Positions 6,064 through 12,334 of a stretch of 12,334 nt of DNA are shown piece after piece; positions within the stretch are counted from its first letter, which is position 1, and each line of letters starts with the position of its first letter. The position numbers were made by a program, and so were the translations under genes. The notes beneath the pieces are model-generated. The model searched no databases, was not told where the DNA came from, and saw only the letters and a list, made by a program, of their open reading frames with translations. Origin of the DNA: Chthoniobacterales bacterium (GTDB taxonomy: Bacteria > Verrucomicrobiota > Verrucomicrobiia > Chthoniobacterales > UBA10450); the NCBI GenBank assembly GCA_013695925.1, contig JACCZO010000159.1, forward strand, positions 1-12,334, in the 5' to 3' direction.

Positions 6064-9000
6064 CTAACGAGTGGTGACCGCCTTGCTCGCGCTCCCGCCG
6101 GCGCTGCTCGTCACGGTGATGTTCACCGGGTTGGGTGTGACTCTAAACCTGCCCGTATAATTGCCGCCGCCACTGTTTGTTAAGGCGCCGATCACTTGCC
6201 CCGAGCTGGTGACTGAGACGGTCAGCGTCGCGGTGGAATCCGTGCTCGTAGCGCTGACGGTGAGCTGACTTTTGCTCGTGACATACTGCGCCCGGGTGAT
6301 CGTGACAGTGTCGCCAGGAGGCGGCGGAGACCCCCCGAGGGAGTAGCGTCCGCCGGTGTCCATGATCGGCTCGCAACGCGCGCACGGTTCGCCGCCAAAG
6401 ACGATCATTTCAGTGCCGGTCCAGACGGCGCTATGTGTGTCGCGCGCCTGGGGCGCCTCGACCAAAGTGGTGGCGACCCAGGTGCTGGTGGTGGGATTGT
6501 AACGACCCCCGGTATTCTGGCCGGTGAGGCAGTTGGCCCCATTGCAACCACCCCAGACGATGGCCTCGGTGCCAGTCCAGACCATGGTGTGCCCATTGCG
6601 TCCGGATGGCGCTCCGGTGGTGCTGGTAAGGGTCCAAGTGTTAGCCACTGGATCGTAAAGACCGCCGGTGTTGAAGTATTGGTCGAGCAGACTGTTGTAG
6701 CCGCCCCAGACCATCAGCTTGGAGCCGGTCCAAACTGAACGGACTTGGCCGCGCGCAGCGGGAGCGCCGGTTGTGCTCGTAGCTGTCCAGGAATTGGTGG
6801 AGGGGTTGTATTTGCCACCGGTGTTATAAGGCCCGGAACCATTTATACCGCCCCAGACAATCATTTCGCTGCCGCTCCAATCGGCGGCATGGAACCAGCG
6901 CCCGGTTGGAGCGCCCGTCGTGCTCACGCTCTGCCAGGTGTCGGTTTGCGGGTTGTAGCGGCCGCCATTATTCAAACCATTCGGGTCGGAATTTCCGCCG
7001 GGTCCACAAACTTGCGCATCGCATCCACCCCAGACAATCATCTCCGTGCCGGTCCACACCGCGGAGAACCAGTAACGTTTTTCTGCAACTCCAACGGTCG
7101 AAGTCGCTTGCCAGGAGTTTGACGCCGGGTTGTAGCGGCCACCGGTGTCGAGGCGATTAAAACAGAAGGAATCGGAGCATCCACCCCAGACAACCATCTG
7201 CGATCCTGTCCAGACGGCTTGCGGCGCGTAGCGATAGAGCGGGACGTTTACCATGCTGGTGGGGAGCCACGAGTCGGTAGCGGGATAGTATCGCGCGCCA
7301 GTGTTAGACGGCGAAGTGCTAGGGGAGTAGCTACCCCAGACAATCATCTCCGCGCCGGTCCAGACGGCAGGATGTTCCTGGCGCACGCCGCCGTTTTGCG
7401 GGTTGGTCACAGGGAGCCATGAATCGGTTTGCGGGTTATAACGTCCGCCGGTGTTGATGTCGGCGGCGGTGGAGTCCTGGCCGCCCCAGACGATCATCTC
7501 GCTCCCGGTCCAAACGGTGGACATAAGGACGGAACATTGCGGAGCACCGACAGTGGAAAGGGATCGCCAACTATTGGTATCGGGATTGTAGCGACCGCCA
7601 TTGAGCAGGCGAGTGGTGAGGGAGTCACCGCCCCAGACGATCATTTCCGTGCCCGACCATACCGCGGTGTGAGCGCTGCGTGGAGAGGGGGCGCCCGTTA
7701 GGCTCGTCGCAGTCCAGGTGTTAGCGACGGGATCGTAAACCGCGCCGGTATTGAGATAGTCATAAGTGAAGAAGTTAGGACCCTGTCCACCCCAGACAAT
7801 CATGCGCGTGCCAGTCCAGACGGATTTGTGTCCATAGCGAGCCGCAGGTGCACCCGTGGTGCTGGTCGCCGTCCAGCTATTGGTTTCCGGGTTGTAACGC
7901 CCCCCCGTGGTCACTCCGGTGGACTTGGTGCCGTCGTAACCGCCCCAGACGATCATCTCGGTTCCCGTCCAGATGGCGGTGTGATATTCGCGTGGCGCGG
8001 GAGCATTGCTGGTGGAAAGAGCCGTCCAGGTATTGGAGACCGGGTCATAGGAGCCACCGGTGTTCACCGTGGTGCTATCGGTATCGCCGGTGCGCCCGGC
8101 GAAAACGAGCATGCGACTGCCGGTCCAGACGGCCGTGTGCCGGCTGCGCTTAGTTGGCGCATTCGTTAGGCTGGTCGCCGTCCAGGTATTTGTCGCGGGG
8201 TTGTAACGGGCGCCAGTGTTCGTCGTCCCGCCCACACCGGAGTAGCCGCCCCATACGATCATTTCGCTCCCGGTCCAGACGGCCGTGTGACGCTCGCGCC
8301 AGGTGGGGGCGTTCGCCGTGCTGGTCAACGACCAGGAATCGGTCGCCGGATTGTACCGGCTTCCCACTGTCACCGCGTAGTTATCATAATTGGATGGGTT
8401 ATAGAAGCCGCCCCACACGATCATTTCCGTGCCGGTCCAGACCGCGGTGTGATTCTCCCGGGGCGTGAGGGCCGAGCTGGTCGGCCGCCAGCTTTCATCG
8501 GCTGCGGGCGCCGCAATCTGCGGGAGCGAAAAGTCCGCGACTTGGAAATCGGGCTCCGCCATCGGTATGTCAGCCCGGACTTTGTTCCACCAAATGTCGA
8601 CTGGTTCCTTGCGCCAGGTGACACTGGCGACCTTCAGGTCATCATCACTTTGGGAGAGAACCGACAGGACATAAAACTGGTTATCATCTTCACGCACCAT
8701 GCTCACACTCGAGAGCGGAAGGGGCGACTCAGCCTCTTTGGCGGCGGAACCGTGGAAGGGAGACGACGGGACCATCACGGTGCCGTCGTTAAACGCCAGC
8801 ATGTAGTCGCTGAGTAATGCCTGCCAGTCGGAATCGGCTACGGGCATCCGATGCACGCCTTCGTTCGTCTGGGACTTGCGTTCGACGTCGCCCTTTGCCT
8901 GGCGGGTAAACTCGCGCTCGGCGTACTCACCCGACAAGGTCTTCAGCTCTGCACCTTGATGCGCAGTGAGATCGGCTTCGATCTGTTTGCGTAAGTCACC

Positions 9001-9486
9001 GTGGAAACGACTATCCCGCGCATACCAGTTACCAAGCTGGCGTTCTACCAGAAGCGGGCGAGCCAGGCACTCTGCGATGATGGCGGGATTGTTGTCGAGT
9101 GCGGAGAAAAGTTCGCGCAACACTTCTGGCTGCTTCGTTTGTGAAGCGATGCGCGCGACCTCGGCCTGGAGCTGGGCCGCCGTCACCGGACGCTGCCAGT
9201 AACGCGCCAAGGCGGCCGATTTGCGCAGGCTATCTTCGACCTTGGCCCGGATTGCATTTTCCGGCATTGCCTCCGCAAAGGGGATCTGCGCGGATTGTTC
9301 TTTCTGGGTTGCCACACGGTGGCGCCAATACACCTCTTCGACCTTGCGCTGATAGGCGACGCGTTCTTCAAATGAGAGCGACCCGCGAGCTCCGTAAGCA
9401 GTGGCTAAAGCAGCCGCGGCGCAGAGCCCGCCCAGAGCGATCAGCGCGAAAGCGGCAACATGTCTAAATTTAGTGAAAGAATTCAT
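6064..9486 (-). CDS. Large exported Kelch-repeat beta-propeller protein with C-terminal Ig-like domain
   Basis: A 1140-residue protein. Residues 9-32 are a signal sequence or membrane anchor (HVAAFALIALGGLCAAAALATAYG). Residues about 35-330 are a helix-rich N-terminal region; its stretch VTAAQLQAEVARIASQTKQ is vaguely like the N-terminal helical part of SurA-type chaperones. From His346 to about 1050 there are fourteen repeats of 47-58 residues with the consensus HTAVWTGTEMIVWGG, variable loop, NTGGRYNPxTNSWTATS, GAPxxR, matching Kelch-motif blades; fourteen units suggest two seven-bladed propellers. Repeats 9, 10, 13 and 14 carry paired cysteines in the variable loop, suited to disulfides in an exported protein. 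After SPPPPG the last 80 residues form an Ig-like strand-rich domain. Likely binds a partner or polymer outside the cytoplasm; no catalytic residues are recognised. No Shine-Dalgarno is seen. The TAG stop lies in a CGTTAGGC octamer. Confidence 0.85.
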   Translation of the reverse strand: MNSFTKFRHVAAFALIALGGLCAAAALATAYGARGSLSFEERVAYQRKVEEVYWRHRVATQKEQSAQIPFAEAMPENAIRAKVEDSLRKSAALARYWQRPVTAAQLQAEVARIASQTKQPEVLRELFSALDNNPAIIAECLARPLLVERQLGNWYARDSRFHGDLRKQIEADLTAHQGAELKTLSGEYAEREFTRQAKGDVERKSQTNEGVHRMPVADSDWQALLSDYMLAFNDGTVMVPSSPFHGSAAKEAESPLPLSSVSMVREDDNQFYVLSVLSQSDDDLKVASVTWRKEPVDIWWNKVRADIPMAEPDFQVADFSLPQIAAPAADESWRPTSSALTPRENHTAVWTGTEMIVWGGFYNPSNYDNYAVTVGSRYNPATDSWSLTSTANAPTWRERHTAVWTGSEMIVWGGYSGVGGTTNTGARYNPATNTWTATSLTNAPTKRSRHTAVWTGSRMLVFAGRTGDTDSTTVNTGGSYDPVSNTWTALSTSNAPAPREYHTAIWTGTEMIVWGGYDGTKSTGVTTGGRYNPETNSWTATSTTGAPAARYGHKSVWTGTRMIVWGGQGPNFFTYDYLNTGAVYDPVANTWTATSLTGAPSPRSAHTAVWSGTEMIVWGGDSLTTRLLNGGRYNPDTNSWRSLSTVGAPQCSVLMSTVWTGSEMIVWGGQDSTAADINTGGRYNPQTDSWLPVTNPQNGGVRQEHPAVWTGAEMIVWGSYSPSTSPSNTGARYYPATDSWLPTSMVNVPLYRYAPQAVWTGSQMVVWGGCSDSFCFNRLDTGGRYNPASNSWQATSTVGVAEKRYWFSAVWTGTEMIVWGGCDAQVCGPGGNSDPNGLNNGGRYNPQTDTWQSVSTTGAPTGRWFHAADWSGSEMIVWGGINGSGPYNTGGKYNPSTNSWTATSTTGAPAARGQVRSVWTGSKLMVWGGYNSLLDQYFNTGGLYDPVANTWTLTSTTGAPSGRNGHTMVWTGTEAIVWGGCNGANCLTGQNTGGRYNPTTSTWVATTLVEAPQARDTHSAVWTGTEMIVFGGEPCARCEPIMDTGGRYSLGGSPPPPGDTVTITRAQYVTSKSQLTVSATSTDSTATLTVSVTSSGQVIGALTNSGGGNYTGRFRVTPNPVNITVTSSAGGSASKAVTTR
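6340..8470 (-). repeat. DNA-level tandem repeats encoding the fourteen Kelch units
   Basis: Units of roughly 140-175 bp recur with blocks such as CCAGACGATCATCTC and CGGTCCAGAC on the plus strand. They are diverged copies and lie within one intact frame. They produce many spurious plus-strand reading frames, none of which is supported. Confidence 0.85.
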
Positions 9487-9522
9487 AATAGAGTGATGAT
9501 GGGTTGATGCGGGTTCGAAACC

Positions 9523-9623
9523 TTCAGGACTGAAAATAACAGGCGCAAGGCTAGCGCATTTGTCACGCGAATCAAATGTTTAAAGGTAACACGGTTGTAA
9601 CCTTGATGGGCTCGTCGTGTAAC
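9523..9623. promoter_or_regulatory. Candidate regulatory sites upstream of the Kelch gene
   Basis: A dyad TTCAG-GA-CTGAA lies at 9523-9534, about 40 bp before the Kelch start. Three copies of GTAAC lie at 9586, 9597 and 9619, spaced by 11 and 22 bp, so on the same helical face. No convincing -10/-35 pair was found on the minus strand; GTGACA and TGTTAT are present but 19 bp apart. These are weak candidates for operators. Confidence 0.2.
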
Positions 9624-9664
9624 TTGCTTCGAGGAAAGGATTTGGGCTATTGAAAGGTGTTCTA

Positions 9665-9931
9665 ATGACGGTCGCCGCTCGCGACCACCGTCTCTGGAAT
9701 AATCACGGGACGTGGATTCATTACACGGTTCATCCAACGCCGATCCAAAAGCAACGCGTCCGCGCCTGGCTGCGAACGAGGAGCCTCGATGGCCGGAGCT
9801 CTACCGGGCCTCCTGCCGTCCCGGCCCTCCCCTTCCCCTCCGTCCCGTCGCCGTTTTGCAAACAAAGCAATCGAAGGCCAAGAGACCGAAATTGGGGAAT
9901 CTCGGATCTCCTACTAGCAAGTTGTAAATAA
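9665..9931 (+). pseudogene. Probable remnant of a tyrosine-recombinase (integrase) N-terminus
   Basis: From ATG 9665 the frame reads MTVAARDHRLWNNHGTWIHY and then TVHPTPIQKQRVRAWLRTRSLD. This fits the N-terminal SAM-like, DNA-binding start of many phage-type integrases (a WxxHxTxHPT...K.RVR.SLxTRSxxEAR pattern). After about 9790 the frame turns into Pro/Ser-rich low-complexity sequence and ends at 9931. No catalytic R-H-R-Y residues are found downstream. The remnant points toward the 3' end of tRNA-Arg, the usual place for integrase genes. The assignment is from family memory over about 42 residues. The surrounding 9624-9664 and 9932-10084 hold nothing else that I can support. Confidence 0.4.
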
Positions 9932-10078
9932 TTGCCGCCGAATGACATATCACTACAAGATGGGCGTTTGTCGTTTTGCCCGTGAGGCAATCCCGACTAG
10001 CCCCTACGAGTCCCTTTCGAAGCCCCCAGCCGATTTTCCCAAACATCCGATGTGCTCGCCGAGGCAGGAGATGCTCTG

Positions 10079-10101
10079 AATAAATGGCCAAAAAGTGGCC
10101 A
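10079..10101 (-). terminator. Possible terminator of the tRNA-Arg gene
   Basis: On the minus strand, TGGCCA and TGGCCA (10085-10101) are separated by CTTTT and form a 6-bp stem, followed by TTTATT. It is about 45 nt past the tRNA 3' end on the same strand. Each arm is itself a palindrome, so other pairings are possible. Confidence 0.4.
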
Positions 10102-10145
10102 AGCAAAATTTTCGACCCAGAATGTTATCGTCGCTTTGTAGAGTG

Positions 10146-10219
10146 TGCGCCCGTGAAGATTCGAACTTCAAACCTTCTGATCCGTAGTCAGATGCTCTAT
10201 CCAGTTGAGCTACGGGCGC
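10146..10219 (-). tRNA. tRNA-Arg (anticodon ACG)
   Basis: A 74-nt cloverleaf on the minus strand. The acceptor stem is GCGCCCG/CGGGCGC with discriminator A, the D arm GCTC...GAGC, the anticodon arm TCTGA-CTACGGA-TCAGA with anticodon ACG (read as ICG after deamination, decoding CGU/CGC/CGA), and the T arm TGAAG-TTCGAAT-CTTCA. All stems pair fully. CCA is not encoded (CAC follows the discriminator base), so it must be added by CCA-transferase. Its 3' end faces the integrase remnant, and such tRNA ends are common attachment sites. No second copy of the 3' end is seen within the window. Confidence 0.97.
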
Positions 10220-10288
10220 GAGGACGGGTAATTAAGAGAGACCGGGAGCAGCGTCAAATCGGTCTTCGCGACACTTCCTCCCTGGTGG

Positions 10289-10333
10289 TCGTAATCGTGC
10301 TCGAACTTGCGGAGATCGAGCACGATCACGAGC
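10289..10333. repeat. Intergenic hexamer-rich hairpin element (copy 2)
   Basis: TCGTAATCGTGCTCG (10289-10303) and CGAGCACGATCACGA (10317-10331) form a 15-bp stem with one mismatch and a 13-nt loop. On the minus strand the mismatch is a G-U wobble, so the RNA pairs fully. GGAGGA-rich sequence continues to 10350. It shares GCTCGTGATCGTG with the copy near 2259 and, like that copy, lies in a divergent region (tRNA-Arg on one side, acyl-CoA synthetase on the other). Confidence 0.6.
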
Positions 10334-10411
10334 AGGAGCAGGAGGAGGAGTCGATTCGCTCTCGCGCTCTCGCTTGCTTTTGTGCAAAACATTTCTCAGC
10401 ACGGACGCGAG

Positions 10412-11983
10412 ATGGAAACGCCGCTCACACCCATGGATTTCGCGCGGCGCGCGCGCAAACTCTACGCCGACCGTGAAGCGGTCGTCGATGGCTCGCTCCG
10501 GCTGACCTACCAAGAGTTTTTCGACCGCTGCGATCGCTGGTCGACGGCGCTGCAACGCCTCGGGGTGGGCCCGGGCGATCGCGTCGCTTGCATCTCGCCG
10601 AACACGCATGCGCAACTCGAGTTCTTCTATGCCGTGCCGCAGATTGGCGCCGTCACGGTGCCGATCAACTACCGCCTGACCGCGGAGGATTTCGCCTACA
10701 TCATCGGCCACAGCGGCGCGCGCGTGGTCTGCGCGCATCCCGATTATTTCGAGGCGGTAGATCGCATCCGGGAGAAAGTGCCCGAGGTCGAGCATTTCGT
10801 CGCATTGGAAGGCGGCAAAGCCGGTTGGATGGATTACGAAGCGACCCTCACCGCCACGCCGCCGGATTTTGCGCCGCCGGAAATTCGGGAGAACGATCTC
10901 CTCTCGCTCAATTACACCAGCGGCACGACCGCGCGACCCAAGGGCGTCATGATCACGCACCGCAATGCCTGGCTCAATATCGTCGGCACACTCGTCCACC
11001 TCCACATGACCTGCGCCGATCGCTACCTCTGGACGCTGCCGATGTTTCACGCCAACGGCTGGACCTTTGTCTGGATCATCACTGCGGTAGGCGGGACGCA
11101 CATTTGCCTGCGCAAACCCGAGCCACGAGCGATCTTCGAAAATATCGCGCGCGAATCCGTGACGATGCTCTGCGCGGCGCCGACCGTCCTGATCAGCATC
11201 GCCAATGCGCCGGAAGACCTGCGCCGTCTCGCGCCGCGAGGTCTCAGGGTGTTGACTGCTGGTGCGCCACCGGCCGCCGCCACCATCGAGTGCGTGGAGG
11301 GCGAACTCGGCTGGGAAATCACCCAGGCCTATGGGTTGACCGAGGTTTCGCCATTTATCTCGATCTGCGAGCCAAGACCGGAACACGCGGGGCTCGAAGC
11401 GCGGGCGCGCGCCGAAATCAAGGCGCGCCAGGGCGTCGAACTGATCACCTCCGGCGACCTCCGGGTGGTCGACGAACAGGGTTGCGAAGTCCCGCGCGAC
11501 GGCCAGACGGTGGGCGAGATCGTCGTGCAAGGCAACGTCGTTATGGCCGGGTACTATCGCGATCCCGAGGCGACCGCGGAGGCGATGCGCGGCGGCTGGT
11601 TTCACAGCGGCGACGCGGCCGTTGTGCATCCCGACGGATACCTTGAAATGCGCGACCGTCTCAAGGACGTCATCATCAGCGGCGGCGAGAATATCTCATC
11701 GGTCGAAGTGGAAGGGGCGCTGCTCCGACATCCGGCCGTGCAGGAGGTGGCGGTGGTAGGAATTCCCCATGAGAAATGGGGCGAGTCGCCCCAGGCTTTT
11801 GTCGTTCTCAAGACCGGCGCGGCTGCGACCGAGGCCGAATTGAGGCAGTTCGCGCGGGATCACCTCGCACATTTCAAAGTCCCGCAGGGCTTCACCTTCA
11901 TCGGCGAACTGCCGAAGACCGCCACCGGAAAGATTCAGAAATACGTCTTGCGCGGCGGACGCGCGAACATCTCCCGGCAATGA
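10412..11983 (+). CDS. AMP-forming acyl-CoA synthetase (fatty-acid--CoA ligase family)
   Basis: A complete 523-residue ANL-superfamily enzyme. It activates a carboxylic acid with ATP to an acyl-AMP and transfers the acyl group to CoA. Core motifs are intact: the ATP-binding loop YTSGTTARPKGV (168-179), YGLTE (307-311), GWFHSGD (395-401), the hinge region RLKDVIISGGENISS (about 416-430) and the C-terminal PKTATGKIQK with the adenylation lysine Lys507. The order N-domain, hinge, C-domain and total length match medium/long-chain fatty-acid CoA ligases. Chain length cannot be told from sequence. The ATG at 10412 is chosen because METPLTPMDFARRARKLY matches the usual N-terminus. The same frame is open back to 10307, but those 35 Arg/Ser-rich codons are the hairpin repeat read through. 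No strong ribosome-binding site is seen. The cytoplasmic product may feed beta-oxidation or lipid synthesis. Confidence 0.93.
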   Translation: METPLTPMDFARRARKLYADREAVVDGSLRLTYQEFFDRCDRWSTALQRLGVGPGDRVACISPNTHAQLEFFYAVPQIGAVTVPINYRLTAEDFAYIIGHSGARVVCAHPDYFEAVDRIREKVPEVEHFVALEGGKAGWMDYEATLTATPPDFAPPEIRENDLLSLNYTSGTTARPKGVMITHRNAWLNIVGTLVHLHMTCADRYLWTLPMFHANGWTFVWIITAVGGTHICLRKPEPRAIFENIARESVTMLCAAPTVLISIANAPEDLRRLAPRGLRVLTAGAPPAAATIECVEGELGWEITQAYGLTEVSPFISICEPRPEHAGLEARARAEIKARQGVELITSGDLRVVDEQGCEVPRDGQTVGEIVVQGNVVMAGYYRDPEATAEAMRGGWFHSGDAAVVHPDGYLEMRDRLKDVIISGGENISSVEVEGALLRHPAVQEVAVVGIPHEKWGESPQAFVVLKTGAAATEAELRQFARDHLAHFKVPQGFTFIGELPKTATGKIQKYVLRGGRANISRQ

Positions 11984-12039
11984 TCCGACCGTTTTACACA
12001 TCGTTAGGCCGTCTCGCGCCCGCCGTGCGATTATAGGGA

Positions 12040-12334
12040 GTGACTGTTTTCCTCGGCTGCGCCTTTGCCGCGAAATATCGCGAAGGCGGCGGCAATTTCT
12101 CCGTTCCGCTACAATGGATGCTCGGGCTGCGCCGGCTGCGGCAGGACGCGATCTGGCTCGAGCTCCTGCCCGCGACGAACGATCGCGCGGCCGACGACGA
12201 GGCGATCGCCAATTTCCAGCGGCAACTCCGTACCCACGGTTTGGCCGGCCGTTACTGTCTTCTCTACCAGGAGACCGCGAGCGCGGAACACGATCTTGAT
12301 TCGTTGCGCTGCATCGGCCTAACGAAACGGGAAG
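12040..12334 (+). CDS. Unrecognised conserved-looking protein, N-terminal part (possible glycosyltransferase-like)
   Basis: The frame opens at GTG 12040, three bases after an in-frame TAG (12034-12036), and runs off the window after 98 codons. It reads VTVFLGCAFAAKYREGGGNF and then SVPLQWMLGLRRLRQDAIWLELLP; later come FQRQLRTHGLAGRYCLLYQE and DLDSLRCIGLTKRE. A short beta strand followed by a Gly-rich turn and a helix at the N-terminus is what GT-B glycosyltransferases show, but this is only a loose impression and no diagnostic motif lies in the visible part. The next possible start, ATG 12118, would remove the strand and turn. AGGGA directly precedes the GTG. The gene follows the acyl-CoA synthetase by 56 bp on the same strand and could be co-transcribed with it. 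Confidence 0.6.
   Translation, partial: MTVFLGCAFAAKYREGGGNFSVPLQWMLGLRRLRQDAIWLELLPATNDRAADDEAIANFQRQLRTHGLAGRYCLLYQETASAEHDLDSLRCIGLTKRE

Noticed and set aside
6340..8470. Regular repeats that could suggest a CRISPR array
   Set aside because: Units are 140-175 bp, diverged, and continue in one protein frame as Kelch repeats; no short identical repeats with unique spacers.
9801..10106. 101-codon minus-strand frame downstream of tRNA-Arg
   Set aside because: No motif, no ribosome-binding site, overlaps the putative tRNA terminator and ends in low-complexity Arg/Gly sequence.
10232..11629. 465-codon minus-strand reading frame
   Set aside because: Antisense shadow of the acyl-CoA synthetase; composition is Arg/Asp/His-rich as expected from GC-rich antisense DNA.
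10588..11646. 352-codon plus-strand frame inside the synthetase
   Set aside because: A frame-shifted reading of the intact synthetase; very Arg-rich with no domain.

Overview
This window looks like a piece of a high-GC, Gram-negative soil bacterium. The best guess is Verrucomicrobiota, near Chthoniobacterales/Udaeobacter. That placement is inference: it rests on the style of the secreted Kelch protein, the intergenic hairpin elements and protein families that look familiar from that group, and there is no marker gene in the window. Most genes are single and unlinked, with no operon of clear common purpose.

Layout. 1-1136 (-) is the N-terminal part of a secreted M4 (thermolysin-like) metallopeptidase, cut by the window edge just after its HExxH motif. 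1321-2229 (-) is a cation diffusion facilitator (metal efflux). 2337-3329 (+) is an MECR/Etr1-type enoyl reductase of the MDR superfamily, divergent from the efflux gene. 3462-4259 (+) is an exported dienelactone-hydrolase-family enzyme, bracketed by two REP-like inverted-repeat elements (3334-3419 and 4251-4317). 4333-4539 (-) is a small two-helix membrane protein.

From about 4560 to 6060 lies a stretch of broken genes: an N-terminal scrap resembling CD-NTase/nucleotidyltransferases, a NUDIX hydrolase with one frameshift, a gene of unknown family with a nonsense codon and two frameshifts but still carrying its own terminator, and a short scrap of an ADOP/FtsX-type permease. The large neighbouring genes are intact, so this is more likely real decay than general sequencing error, although the single NUDIX indel could be an error.

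6064-9486 (-) is a 1140-residue exported protein with fourteen Kelch-type repeats, probably two seven-bladed propellers, and a C-terminal Ig-like domain. Upstream of it is about 660 bp with no intact gene. This stretch holds a probable integrase remnant (from 9665) and leads to a tRNA-Arg(ACG) gene (10146-10219, -). 10412-11983 (+) is a complete AMP-forming acyl-CoA synthetase. The window closes with the start of an unrecognised gene (12040 onward, +).

The acyl-CoA synthetase and the enoyl reductase could both serve fatty-acid metabolism, but they are 7 kb apart and nothing in the sequence links them. The most striking signal in the window is not a gene: the octamer GCCTAACG/CGTTAGGC occurs 11 times in 12.3 kb, in coding and non-coding DNA, on both strands and in several reading frames, against well under one expected by chance.
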